Below are positions 34,072 through 43,154 of a stretch of 64,000 nucleotides of DNA, piece after piece. Positions within the stretch are counted from its first letter, which is position 1, and each line of letters opens with the position of its first letter. This DNA is from Sphingomonas guangdongensis (GTDB lineage: Bacteria > Pseudomonadota > Alphaproteobacteria > Sphingomonadales > Sphingomonadaceae): positions 924,989 to 988,988 of the forward strand of contig NZ_OBMI01000002.1 in assembly GCF_900199185.1 (NCBI RefSeq). The letters run 5' to 3'. The notes below the pieces were generated by a model, which saw only the letters and a program-made list of their open reading frames with translations, made no database searches and had not been told where the DNA came from. Position numbers and translations under genes: made by a program.

Positions 34072-35661
34072 CTAGCGCCGCGGCGCTGGCGGGGCAGGAG
34101 GTTCCGGCGACAACGGGCGAGGCCCGTCCGCTGTCACGTCCAGCAGGGCATCCCCGCCGAGCGTCCGGTACAGCGCGACCAGGTTCTGCGCGCGGACCAG
34201 GCGGGTTGCCGCGAGCGACTGCTGCGCCTGGTAGAAGGAGCGCTGGGCGTCCAGGCTCTGGAGGAAGGTGTCGATCCCGCCGCGGTAGCGCTGTGTCGCC
34301 AGATCGTAGTTGTCCCGGGCCGCCGCGACCAGTTCCTGCTGCGCGCGCTCCTGCTCGGTGATCGTGCCACGCCTGGCGAGCGCGTCGCTGACCTCCCGGA
34401 ACGCCGTCTGGATACTCTGCTCATAGGTGGCGAGCGCGAGGTCACGCTGGGCGCGGGTCTGCTCCACGCCGGCGCGGCCCGCCCCGGCGTTGAAGATGTC
34501 GTAGGATGCCGCGCCGCTCGCGTTCCAGCCGAAGCTGTCGCCCGAGAAGAGCGACCCGAGCGCGCCGCTTGCGAAGCTGGCGAGGCCGGTCAGGCTGATG
34601 CGCGGAAACAGCAGCGCGCGCGCCGCGCCGATCCGGGCGTTGGCGGCGCGCAGGCTGTACTCGGCCTGGACCACGTCGGGTCGGCGCAGCAGTACCGTCG
34701 AATCAAGCCCGGCCGGCAGCTCCGCCAGCGACGGAATGACCGTGTCGATCGTGTCCGGTAGCGCCGCAGGGTCGATCGGCGCACCGACCAGCAGCTGGAG
34801 CAGATTCGCGTCCTGCGCCAGCGCGGTGCGCTGCTCGGCGAGGTCGGACTGCGCCTGGCGAAGCACCAGCTCGGCCTGGCGCAAATCGGTGCGCGGCGCG
34901 ATCCCGCCCTCCAGCCGCAGCCGCGTGAGGCGGACGCTCTGCTCCGCGCTGCGCGCCGTGTCCTCGGCGATCCTGAGCAGGCTGCGGTCGGCGGCGTAGG
35001 TCAGCCAAGCGTCGGCGATGTCGCCGACCAGCGTCAGCCGGGTCGCCCGGGCGGCGGCTTCCGTCGCGAAATACTCTTCCTGCGCGGCCCGGGTGAGGGA
35101 GGCGACGCGACCGAACAGGTCCAGCTCGAACGCGGTTGTGCCGACACCGACCTGGTAGGAGTCGCTGAACCCGCCGCTGCCGTCCGTGACGACGGTGGAG
35201 CCGCCGTTGTTGCCGGTGCCGCCGTTGTTGCCCGTGCCGGTCCCGGTGCCCGGATTCGTTCCGGTACCGCCCGTGCCGCCGTTGCCGACGCCGGTTCCCG
35301 TCCCCGGGATCGTGGTGAGGCTCGAACTGCCGCCGTCGCTGGCTCGGGCGCTGGCGGTTGCGGCCAGGTTCGGGAAGCGGTCGGCGCGCTGGATGCGGTA
35401 CTGCGCGCGAGCGATCCGGATGTTGGCGGCGGCGGCACGAAGGTCACGATTATTGACGAGCGCCTGCTCGATCAGCCGCTGCAGCCGCACGTCGCGGAAG
35501 ATGTCGCGGTAGGTGACGGCGGGCAGCGCCGCCTCGCTCTGGCGCAGATAGGCGTCGCCGACCGGCCAAGACAGCGGCACCGGCGGGGCCGGCCGCTCGT
35601 AGCGAGGGGCAAGCGAGCAGGCCGGGGCGAACAGGGCGAGCAGAACGGCCGCCCGCCTCAC
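34072..35661 (-). CDS. RND efflux outer-membrane factor (NodT/OprM family)
   Basis: A 529-residue lipoprotein (FAPACSLAPRYERP) that forms the trimeric exit duct of a tripartite pump. The two outer-membrane-factor repeats are seen at RLQRLIEQALVNNRDLR and RPDVVQAEYSLRAANARIGA. A Gly/Thr/Asn-rich insert of about 45 residues (TIPGTGTGVGNGG onward) lies where the first extracellular loop should be, just before YQVGVGTTAFELDLFGR. It starts at GTG overlapping the RND pump stop by 4 bases. Last gene of the operon. Confidence 0.93.
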   Translation of the reverse strand: MRRAAVLLALFAPACSLAPRYERPAPPVPLSWPVGDAYLRQSEAALPAVTYRDIFRDVRLQRLIEQALVNNRDLRAAAANIRIARAQYRIQRADRFPNLAATASARASDGGSSSLTTIPGTGTGVGNGGTGGTGTNPGTGTGTGNNGGTGNNGGSTVVTDGSGGFSDSYQVGVGTTAFELDLFGRVASLTRAAQEEYFATEAAARATRLTLVGDIADAWLTYAADRSLLRIAEDTARSAEQSVRLTRLRLEGGIAPRTDLRQAELVLRQAQSDLAEQRTALAQDANLLQLLVGAPIDPAALPDTIDTVIPSLAELPAGLDSTVLLRRPDVVQAEYSLRAANARIGAARALLFPRISLTGLASFASGALGSLFSGDSFGWNASGAASYDIFNAGAGRAGVEQTRAQRDLALATYEQSIQTAFREVSDALARRGTITEQERAQQELVAAARDNYDLATQRYRGGIDTFLQSLDAQRSFYQAQQSLAATRLVRAQNLVALYRTLGGDALLDVTADGPRPLSPEPPAPPAPRR

Positions 35662-38600
35662 GCCGGCTGCTCCGCTGGAGCGTCCGGCTTGCCGCGGTGG
35701 CCGGTTGGTTGACCGCGCAGCTTTGCGAGACCATCCCGCACTCCGCGCCGGACCAGCACGAAGAACAGCGGAATGTAGAAGATTGCGAGGACCGTGGCGG
35801 TGAGCATCCCGCCAATCACCGAGGTGCCGATCGCAATACGGCTGTTCGCACCTGCACCGGTCGAGATGGCGAGCGGCAGCACGCCGAAGATGAAGGCGAG
35901 GCTAGTCATGAGGATCGGACGAAGGCGCAGCTTCGCCGCCTCAAGCGCCGCGTCGATCACGCGCGCACCCTTGCGCTCCGCCTGTTCGGCGAACTCGATC
36001 ATCAATATCGCGTTCTTGGCGGCCAGGCCCATGGTGGTGAGCAGCCCGATCTGCAGGTAGACGTCGTTTTCCAGTCCCCGCAGCGTCACGGCGAAGATCG
36101 CGCCGACCAGACCGAGCGGAATGATCAGCAGCACCGCCGCCGGGATCGACCAGCTCTCGTATAGCGCCGCGAGGCACAGGAACACGACCAGCAGCGACAG
36201 CGCGTAGAGGATCGGCGCCTGTCCGGACGACAGCCGCTCCTGGTACGACAGCCCGGCCCAGGCAACCGAGACCCCCGGGATCTGTCCGGCGAGCTCGGCG
36301 ATGCGGTCCATCGCCTCGCCCGAGCTGACGCCCGGTGCAGCCTGGCCGCTGAACTCGAAAGCAGGGACGCCGTCGAAGCGCGACAGGCTCGTCGGCGCCT
36401 GCGACCAGCCGATCGTCGCGAAGGAGGAGAAGGGGACCATTTGGTTGTTCGAGCCCCGGACGAACCAGCGCGACAGATCGGCCGGATCGGAACGGTAGGG
36501 CGCATCCCCCTGCACGTAGACGCGCTTCACTCGGCCGCGGTCGAGGAAGTCGTTGACGTAGCGCCCACCCCAAGCGGTGGACAGCGTGGTATTGACGTTG
36601 GCCTGCGTGAGACCGAGCGCGGCGAGCTTGTTCTGGTCGATATCGACCTTCAGCGTCGCGATGTCGGGCAGGTCGGTGAGGCGCACCGCGCGAAGCTGCG
36701 GATCACTGGTCGCCGCGGACAACAGTCGTTCGCGTGCGGCGACGAACTGTTCGCGGCTGAGCCCGCCCGAGTTCTGGAGCTCCATGGTGAAGCCGCCGGT
36801 CTGGCCCAAGCCCCGGATCGCGCCCGGCACCAGCACGAACACTTCCGCGTCGCGCAAGCCCCGGAACGCGGCGGTGGCGCGATCGGCGATCGCGTCGGCT
36901 CCGTTCTCCGTGCCCTCGCGCTCCGCCCAGTCCTTCAGATTGATGAAGCCCTGGCCGGTGTTCTGCCCCGACGCGCCGCCGCCGCCGCCGCCAGCGCTGG
37001 TCAGCATGACGTCGGTGTTCCGGCCCTCGGTGCTCAGGAAGTACTTGACGACCTCCTGCTGCACTTCGCGGGTGCGGACCTGGGTGGCGCCCGCGGGCAG
37101 GCGCATCTGGACCTGGACACGGCCCTGATCCTCCGTCGGCAGGAAGCTGGTCGGCAAGCGGAAGAACAGGATCACGAGCACCGCGAGGACCGCGAGGTAA
37201 ATCAGCAGGAACAGCCACTTGCGGTCGATCACGCGTTGGGAAAGCGTAACGTAGCGATCGGACAGACGCTCAAAGCCGTGGTTGAACTTGTCCCCGATCC
37301 GCCTGGTAAAGCCGGCAGCGCGCGGAAAACGGCGGTCCGCCCAGCCGTTACCATGCTCGCTCTTCTGCTTGAGCAGGTTGGCGGTCAGCGCGGGGCTCAG
37401 CACCAGCGCGACCACCACCGAAAGTACCATGGCCGCGACTATGGTGATGGAGAACTGCCGATAGATGACGCCGGTCGAGCCGCCGAAGAACGCCATGGGA
37501 AGGAACACGGCGGAGAGCACCAGCGCGATCGCGATCAGTGCGACGGTGATCTCCTTCATCGATTCGATCGTCGCCTCCTTCGGCGACATCTCTGGGTTCT
37601 CCTCCATCAGCCGCTCGACGTTCTCGACGACGACGATCGCATCGTCGACGAGCAGGCCGATCGCGAGCACCAGGCCGAACAGCGTCAACGTGTTGATGGA
37701 GAACCCGGCGATCGCGAACACGCCGAAGGTGCCGAGGAGGACGACCGGAACGGCGATCGCGGGGATCAGGGTCGCGCGCCAGCTCTGCAGGAACACGAAC
37801 ATGACGATGACGACCAGGATCACCGCCTCGATCAGGGTCTTCACCACCTCCTCGATCGACAGCTTGATGAAGGTCGTGGAGTCGTTGGGATAGGCGTAGG
37901 CGAGACCGGGCGGGAAACGTTTCGCCGCGTCCGACATGAACGCCTTGACCGCCTCCGCCGTCGCCAGTGCGTCGGCGCCCGGTGCCAGGTTGATCGCCAT
38001 GCCGGCGCCCGGGCGATTGTTGATCAGGCCGTAGGAGCTGTAATTCTCCTGCCCCAGTTCGATCCGGCCGACGTCCGACAGCTTCACGGTCGCGCCGTTC
38101 ACCTGCGTCTTCAGGATGATATTGGCGAACTGCTCGGGCGTCTGGAGGCGCGACTGGGCGGTGACCTGCGCGTTCAGCATCTGCTCGGACGAGTTGGGCA
38201 GGCCGCCGACTTCACCCGCCGCAACCTCTGTATTCTGCGCCTGGATGGCGGTGACGACATCGCCCGGCATCAGCTGATAGCTCGCGAGCCGCTCCGGATT
38301 GAGCCAGATCCGCATGGCATAGGGCGCGCCGAACACGTTGGTCTCGCCGACCCCGTCGACGCGGCCGAGCGCGTCCTGGAGGTTGGAGGTCATGTAGTCC
38401 GACACGTCGGCGTTGGTCCGCCGCCCGCTGGTGTCGTACACCGCGACGATCATCAGAAAGTCGGGGCTGGACTTGCTGACCCGGACGCCCTGCTCCTGGA
38501 CCTGCTGGGGCAGCCGGGGCAGCGCCTGCTGTATCTGATTTTGCACCTGGACCTGCGCGATGTCCGGGTCCGTGCCCTTTTCGAACGTGATCGCGATGCT

Positions 38601-38867
38601 GACCGACCCGCGCGAGGAGGAGGTCGAGATGAAGTAGAGCAGCCCGTCGATCCCGGTCAGCTGCTGCTCAAGCACCTGGGTGACGCTGTTCTCCAGCGTC
38701 TCGGCCGACGCGCCGGGATAGGTAGCGCGGACGTTGACCTGCGGCGGTGCGACATCGGGATACTGCTCGATCGGCAACGACAGCAACCCGCCGAGCCCCG
38801 CCAGCATGATGACGATCGAGATGACCCAGGCGAAGATCGGCCGGTCGATGAAGATGCGCGAGATCAT
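35658..38867 (-). CDS. RND multidrug efflux permease (AcrB/MexB, HAE1 family)
   Basis: A 1069-residue inner-membrane proton/drug antiporter with the two six-helix halves and two large periplasmic loops of the family. The start ISRIFIDRPIFAWVISI, the proton-relay Asp pair in [17 protein letters not shown] (helix 4) and the second-half signature LTTMGLAAKNAILMIEF are clear. Substrates cannot be named. It forms an operon with the adaptor 8 bp upstream and the outer-membrane factor overlapping downstream. It is paralogous to the pump at 54762. Confidence 0.96.
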   Translation of the reverse strand: MISRIFIDRPIFAWVISIVIMLAGLGGLLSLPIEQYPDVAPPQVNVRATYPGASAETLENSVTQVLEQQLTGIDGLLYFISTSSSRGSVSIAITFEKGTDPDIAQVQVQNQIQQALPRLPQQVQEQGVRVSKSSPDFLMIVAVYDTSGRRTNADVSDYMTSNLQDALGRVDGVGETNVFGAPYAMRIWLNPERLASYQLMPGDVVTAIQAQNTEVAAGEVGGLPNSSEQMLNAQVTAQSRLQTPEQFANIILKTQVNGATVKLSDVGRIELGQENYSSYGLINNRPGAGMAINLAPGADALATAEAVKAFMSDAAKRFPPGLAYAYPNDSTTFIKLSIEEVVKTLIEAVILVVIVMFVFLQSWRATLIPAIAVPVVLLGTFGVFAIAGFSINTLTLFGLVLAIGLLVDDAIVVVENVERLMEENPEMSPKEATIESMKEITVALIAIALVLSAVFLPMAFFGGSTGVIYRQFSITIVAAMVLSVVVALVLSPALTANLLKQKSEHGNGWADRRFPRAAGFTRRIGDKFNHGFERLSDRYVTLSQRVIDRKWLFLLIYLAVLAVLVILFFRLPTSFLPTEDQGRVQVQMRLPAGATQVRTREVQQEVVKYFLSTEGRNTDVMLTSAGGGGGGASGQNTGQGFINLKDWAEREGTENGADAIADRATAAFRGLRDAEVFVLVPGAIRGLGQTGGFTMELQNSGGLSREQFVAARERLLSAATSDPQLRAVRLTDLPDIATLKVDIDQNKLAALGLTQANVNTTLSTAWGGRYVNDFLDRGRVKRVYVQGDAPYRSDPADLSRWFVRGSNNQMVPFSSFATIGWSQAPTSLSRFDGVPAFEFSGQAAPGVSSGEAMDRIAELAGQIPGVSVAWAGLSYQERLSSGQAPILYALSLLVVFLCLAALYESWSIPAAVLLIIPLGLVGAIFAVTLRGLENDVYLQIGLLTTMGLAAKNAILMIEFAEQAERKGARVIDAALEAAKLRLRPILMTSLAFIFGVLPLAISTGAGANSRIAIGTSVIGGMLTATVLAIFYIPLFFVLVRRGVRDGLAKLRGQPTGHRGKPDAPAEQPA

Positions 38868-38875
38868 TGGGGCGC

Positions 38876-40105
38876 TCAGCCGCCCTTCTTGGTGGCGGCG
38901 TCGCCCTGTTCACCCTGCGGCGCGCGGACCGGTTGCGGCGTGTTCGCCGGCACCGCCCGGATGGTCGAGTCGGGGCGCAGCCGGCCAAGCCCCTGCGTAA
39001 TCACCCGATCGCCGGTCTTGAGCCCGGCGGTGACGACCCAGAAGCGGCCCTGCGCGCGCGCGGCGGTCACGGTGCGCAGCACCGCCTTGTTGTTCGGTCC
39101 GACCAGCTGGACGGTCGCCGACCCGCGCGGATCACGCGTCACCGCCTCCTGCGGCACCAGGAACGCCTGCGTATTGATCGCCTGGGTGAAGGAAGCGCGC
39201 ACGAACATGCCGGGCAGCAGCACGCCCTGCGGATTGGGGAAGCTCGCGCGCAGCGCCACGGTTCCGGTGGTCTGGTCGACCGTCACCTCCGCGAACTGGA
39301 CGGAGCCGGCGTAACCGTAGTCGCTGCCGTCCTCGAGCTTGAGGCGGACCTGCGCGGTCGCCGGCGCGACCTCGCCCTGCTGGAGCGAGCGGCGCAGCGC
39401 GAGCAGGCTGGCGCTCGACTGCTGGATGTCGACGAACATCGGGTCGAGCCGCTGGATCACGGCAAGCGGCTCGGCCTGCGTGCTGCTCACCAGCGCGCCG
39501 ACGGTGAACAGGCTGCGCCCGATCCGGCCGGTGATCGGCGCAGGCACGCGGGTGAAGGAGAGGTTGACACGCGCCGTCTCCAGCGCGGCGCGGCTCTGCG
39601 CAACAGTCGCGGCGGCTTGACGCTGGGTCGCGACCGCGTCCGTATAGTCCTGGCGACTGACCGCCTCCGCCTCGGCGAGCGGGCGGAACCGCTCGGCCCG
39701 GATGCGCGCGGCCTCCAGCGTCGCGGCGGCGCTTGCGACATTGGCGGACGCCTGATTGGCGGACGCTTGGTAAACCCGCGGATCGATCTGGTAGAGCGTC
39801 TGCCCGGCGCGCACCAAGCTACCCTCGGTGAAGAGGCGGCGGCGGATCAGTCCCGTGACCTGAGGGCGCACTTCCGACGTTTCGAATGCCGCTGTGCGGC
39901 CGGGAAGCTCGGTTGTGACGGGTACGGAGGTTGGCTGCACGACGACGTAGCCGACCTGGATCGGGCCACCCTGGCCCTTGCCCTTCGCCTTGGGTTCGGA
40001 GTCGGCGCTACCGCAGGATGCGACAAGGGCGACAGTCGCGGCCAGCGCTGCCGTGCGAAGAACATTAAACCCGCTCACGGACCCTCGAAACAAACGCAAT
40101 CCCAT
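38876..40105 (-). CDS. RND efflux periplasmic adaptor (MFP)
   Basis: A 409-residue lipoprotein (ALVASCGSAD) of the AcrA/MexA family. It holds the pump and outer-membrane duct together. The lipoyl half-motifs TELPGRTAAFETSEVRPQV and RAGQTLYQIDPRVYQ, the hairpin region (about 110-180) and the beta-barrel segment FTRVPAPITGRIGRSLFTVG are present. ATG 40105 is preferred to an upstream start. First gene of the efflux operon. No regulator gene lies next to it, unlike the paralogous operon at 53.5 kb. Confidence 0.94.
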   Translation of the reverse strand: MGLRLFRGSVSGFNVLRTAALAATVALVASCGSADSEPKAKGKGQGGPIQVGYVVVQPTSVPVTTELPGRTAAFETSEVRPQVTGLIRRRLFTEGSLVRAGQTLYQIDPRVYQASANQASANVASAAATLEAARIRAERFRPLAEAEAVSRQDYTDAVATQRQAAATVAQSRAALETARVNLSFTRVPAPITGRIGRSLFTVGALVSSTQAEPLAVIQRLDPMFVDIQQSSASLLALRRSLQQGEVAPATAQVRLKLEDGSDYGYAGSVQFAEVTVDQTTGTVALRASFPNPQGVLLPGMFVRASFTQAINTQAFLVPQEAVTRDPRGSATVQLVGPNNKAVLRTVTAARAQGRFWVVTAGLKTGDRVITQGLGRLRPDSTIRAVPANTPQPVRAPQGEQGDAATKKGG

Positions 40106-40158
40106 CGGGTTGCACGATGTGCGGCAATTGCTGCGGCGGTGCAACAAAGTTTGGGAAG

Positions 40159-41400
40159 CTACCTAATGGTCGGCGGTTGCCTCGACCGGCGCCACAGCAG
40201 GAGGCCGCCGGCGGCGAGTGCCATGATTCCGCGCGTCCGCCGCTCGGGCCGGGTCACGAGCGCGATCCCTGCCGAGAGCAGCGCGAGCGGTGCCGTACCG
40301 ACGGGCACGCCGGCGCGCTTGGCCGCCGACGCCGCCACGCGCCCGGCGACGAGCGGCGCAATTGCGCGGCCGCGGGCGCGGGCCGACTTCGGCGTGACGG
40401 CGGGCGTGCGCTGAGTTGGGGCAGGCGTCGGTTCGCCGCGCGGTGCCTTGTCGTCATCACCCACCACATGATCCGCGGTGTAGGCACCGCGGGTGCCCAG
40501 CGGCCGGGCGGCGCCTGTTGTGCTATCCTGCGCGGTTTGGTGCTCGCATTCGGCGTTGAGCTCAGCGCCGAGCAGCAGGATGTAGGACGACAGGTAGAGC
40601 CAGGTCAGCAGCACCACCACGGCACTGAGCGACCCATAGGTAGCGTTGTAGTTGCCGAAATTGGCAACATAGATGCCGAAGCCGAGCGTCAGCAGCAGCC
40701 AGCCGGTCGCCGCCAGCAGCGAACCGGGCGTAAGCCAGGTCCAGCGCGCCTGGTGCCGTGAGGGGCCGAAGCGGTAGAGCGCGGCCGCCGCCGTAGCGCC
40801 TGCGAGGGTCATGACCGCGTAGGTCGTGATCTTGCCGACCGCCACCACGATCCCTGGCGCGGCAGGCAGCACCTCCTCCAGCGCAGCAAGCGCGCCGATC
40901 GCGACCACGGCGACCAGGATAGCCGCCACGCCTGCGGCGGTCATCGCCAGCGTGGTCAGGTTGAGCCAGATGAAGCTGCGCTTCTCTTTTTCCTCATAGG
41001 CGATGTTGAGCGCGGTAATGATTGCGCCCGCGCCGTTCCGGGCGCCGAAGATCGCGAGCGCGAGCGCGAGGAGGAGGCCCAGACCCTTCTTGCCGTCGGA
41101 GGTCTGAACGACGTTGAGCAACTGTTCGCCGATCAGCAGCGCGGCGTCGCGCGGCATCGCCGCGGCCAGCGCGCGGACGTTGGCGATCACCGTTTCCGGC
41201 GTTGCGATCAGGCCGTAGCTCAGCACGATCGCGCCGAGCACGGGGACGATCGCGAGAAAGCCGTAGAAGGCGACGCCCGCCGCGACCAGGCCGATATTGT
41301 CGGCGGACGCTTCGTTCCAGGCGCGCAGCAGCACCGCCTTCCACGCCGCCCCATCGAACTGCCACGGCGTCGTCGCCGCCCGGCCGCTGTTCTGCGCCAT
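40159..41400 (-). CDS. YihY/BrkB family inner-membrane protein
   Basis: A 413-residue protein with six transmembrane segments in residues about 35-295, beginning GLVAAGVAFYGFLAIVPVLG, the typical family start. RNGAGAIITALNIAYEE and a final ATYGSLSAVVVLLTWLYLSS are also characteristic. The last 120 residues are a hydrophilic Arg/Ala/Pro tail with a weak hydrophobic end (LALLSAGIALV), longer than in most relatives. Function is unsettled for the family (once thought to be RNase BN). Confidence 0.88.
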   Translation of the reverse strand: MAQNSGRAATTPWQFDGAAWKAVLLRAWNEASADNIGLVAAGVAFYGFLAIVPVLGAIVLSYGLIATPETVIANVRALAAAMPRDAALLIGEQLLNVVQTSDGKKGLGLLLALALAIFGARNGAGAIITALNIAYEEKEKRSFIWLNLTTLAMTAAGVAAILVAVVAIGALAALEEVLPAAPGIVVAVGKITTYAVMTLAGATAAAALYRFGPSRHQARWTWLTPGSLLAATGWLLLTLGFGIYVANFGNYNATYGSLSAVVVLLTWLYLSSYILLLGAELNAECEHQTAQDSTTGAARPLGTRGAYTADHVVGDDDKAPRGEPTPAPTQRTPAVTPKSARARGRAIAPLVAGRVAASAAKRAGVPVGTAPLALLSAGIALVTRPERRTRGIMALAAGGLLLWRRSRQPPTIR

Positions 41401-41516
41401 CTGTCCCCCAGTCTGCCGCCGAACAACTTGCGGGCGGGACGGCCGTTCCGCGGGAACAGCGACGGCGCCTGCGCGTCCTTGCACCCCGAACTCTCCACGG
41501 CAAGGATCAGGTGATC

Positions 41517-41933
41517 ATGGCGATCTTCAACAAGGACATGGTGGCGCTCGCGACCGGCAACACGCTATGGCAGAAGGAAGTGTACCGCGACGCCAAGGTG
41601 CAGATCGTACTGATGAGCATCCCGGCGGGCGAGGAGATCGGGATGGAGACCCACCCGGCCGACCAGACCACCTTCATCGTCGCGGGCGACGCGACCGTCG
41701 TGATCGCTGGCCAGAGCACCAAGGCCGGCCCGAACCACATGATTGTCGTGCCCAAGGGGTCGGAGCACAACATCACCAACAAGGGGACGGGCGAGCTGAA
41801 GCTCTTCTCCGTCTACGCACCGCCCGCCGAGCCGGAAGGCGCCGCCTTCAAGACCAAGGCGGAGGCCGAGGAGGCGGAGAAGGGTCTGCTCGAGCGCGCG
41901 GGCGAGAAGGTCAAGGAAGCGCTCGGCCGCTGA
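41517..41933 (+). CDS. Cupin domain protein
   Basis: A 138-residue single-domain cupin. Motif 1 is around METHPADQTTFIVAGDATVV and motif 2 around HMIVVPKGSEHNITNKG; their His and Glu/Gln residues normally hold a metal. The last 25 residues are a charged helix (KAEAEEAEKGLLERAGEKV). Enzymatic role unknown; the mannose-6-phosphate isomerase-like group is the nearest in style. It is followed after 4 bp by the ZIP transporter and probably shares its transcript. Confidence 0.85.
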   Translation: MAIFNKDMVALATGNTLWQKEVYRDAKVQIVLMSIPAGEEIGMETHPADQTTFIVAGDATVVIAGQSTKAGPNHMIVVPKGSEHNITNKGTGELKLFSVYAPPAEPEGAAFKTKAEAEEAEKGLLERAGEKVKEALGR

Positions 41934-41937
41934 CCTC

Positions 41938-42699
41938 GTGCCGGGTTGGCTCGTTGCGGGAGGGTGGGGGCTGCTCGGCGGCTCCGCCCTCCTGCTCGGT
42001 GCGCTGGTTGCCTGGTTCGCGACGCTTCCGGCCCGGCTGATCGCCGCGGTAATGGCGGTCGGGTCGGGCGTGCTGATTTCCGCCGTCGCGTTCGACCTGA
42101 TGGATGAGGCTTACCGCACCGGCGGGTTCCGGGCGGCGGCGGCGGGGTTCCTGACCGGCGCGCTGGTGTACACGCTGGCGAACGTTGCGCTGAGCCGGTC
42201 AGGAGCGCGCCACCGCAAGCGATCCGGATCGGAGCCTCACGCGCGCCAGCCGGCGGCCGATGCCAACTCCGGTGCCGCGATCGCGATCGGCGCGCTGCTC
42301 GACGGCATCCCGGAGTCGGTCGTGATTGGGACGAGCCTGATCGGCGGCGGGCGGGTCAGCGCGGTGATGGTCGCGGCCGTGTTCCTCTCCAACGTCCCCG
42401 AGGGGCTGGCGAGCGCCGCCGGAATGAAGCGCGCAGGCCGGTCGGCCAGCTACGTGTTCGGTGTCTGGGGCGGGATCGCGGCAGCGTCCGGGCTGGCGGC
42501 GGCGTTCGGGTATGTGGCGCTCGGTGGGGCGGCGCCGGCGGTGCTTGGCGCGGTGACCGCGGTTGCGGCCGGGGCGATCCTTGCGATGCTTGTGGACACG
42601 ATGATCCCGGAGGCGACCTCCGCCACCCACGCATATTCGGGGCTGATCGCCGTGATCGGCTTCCTGGCCGCGTTCGTGCTGAGCAAGGCCGGCGGCTGA
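41938..42699 (+). CDS. ZIP family divalent-metal transporter
   Basis: A 253-residue inner-membrane protein with about eight helices. The metal-binding helices 4 and 5 are seen as IGALLDGIPESVVIGTSL and LSNVPEGLASAAGMKRAGR, the ZIP signature. A short charged His-containing loop (ARHRKRSGSEPHARQ) precedes them. Probably zinc or manganese uptake. The start is GTG at 41938, because no ATG exists before residue 38 and the first helix would be lost otherwise. Confidence 0.88.
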   Translation: MPGWLVAGGWGLLGGSALLLGALVAWFATLPARLIAAVMAVGSGVLISAVAFDLMDEAYRTGGFRAAAAGFLTGALVYTLANVALSRSGARHRKRSGSEPHARQPAADANSGAAIAIGALLDGIPESVVIGTSLIGGGRVSAVMVAAVFLSNVPEGLASAAGMKRAGRSASYVFGVWGGIAAASGLAAAFGYVALGGAAPAVLGAVTAVAAGAILAMLVDTMIPEATSATHAYSGLIAVIGFLAAFVLSKAGG

Positions 42700-42755
42700 T
42701 CCGGCACCAACCATGGTCAGCGCGCGTTCAGCCGCTGTCTGGTAGGAATATTGCC

Positions 42756-43151
42756 ATGAAGATCATCCCGTCACTGCTGAGTGCCGCCGCGCTGGTGGCG
42801 CTGCCCGTCGTCGCCGTTGCGCGCGACACGCCCGATCAGGAACTTGCCAAGCTGCTCGCCGGGCGTGTGGCCGGTGAACCGGTCAACTGCATCGATCCGA
42901 CCTGGAACGCGACCAGCACGATCATCGACGGCAAGGCCATCGTCTACCGGGTCGGAAGCAAGCTCTACGTCAACACACCCCGCGCTGGCGCCGAGAGCCT
43001 GCGCGACGACGACATCCTCCTGACGCGGATCTGGGGAACGCGGCTGTGCAGCATCGACAACGTCCAGCTGATCGACCGCAACGCGCGCTTCCCGCGCGGT
43101 TTCGTGATCCTGGACAAGTTCGTGCCCTACACCAAGCCGAAGACGCAGTAA
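42756..43151 (+). CDS. Secreted protein of unknown function
   Basis: A 131-residue protein with a Sec signal (KIIPSLLSAAALVALPVVAVA). The mature part has two Cys residues (VNCIDPTW and RLCSIDNV), probably a disulfide, and reads as a compact beta protein. I recognise the type as common in sphingomonads but not its function. It ends 3 bp from the convergent dinB gene. Confidence 0.75.
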   Translation: MKIIPSLLSAAALVALPVVAVARDTPDQELAKLLAGRVAGEPVNCIDPTWNATSTIIDGKAIVYRVGSKLYVNTPRAGAESLRDDDILLTRIWGTRLCSIDNVQLIDRNARFPRGFVILDKFVPYTKPKTQ

Positions 43152-43154
43152 GGA

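Noticed and set aside
34074..34087. AGCGCCGCGGCGCT palindrome at the end of the outer-membrane factor gene
   Set aside because: Lies in Arg/Pro/Ala codons of the coding end and would leave a stem of only 5 bp; not called a terminator.
36441..39314. 957-codon plus-strand frame
   Set aside because: Runs opposite the RND pump and adaptor genes; no family signature and a shadow-like run of His, Asp and Arg.
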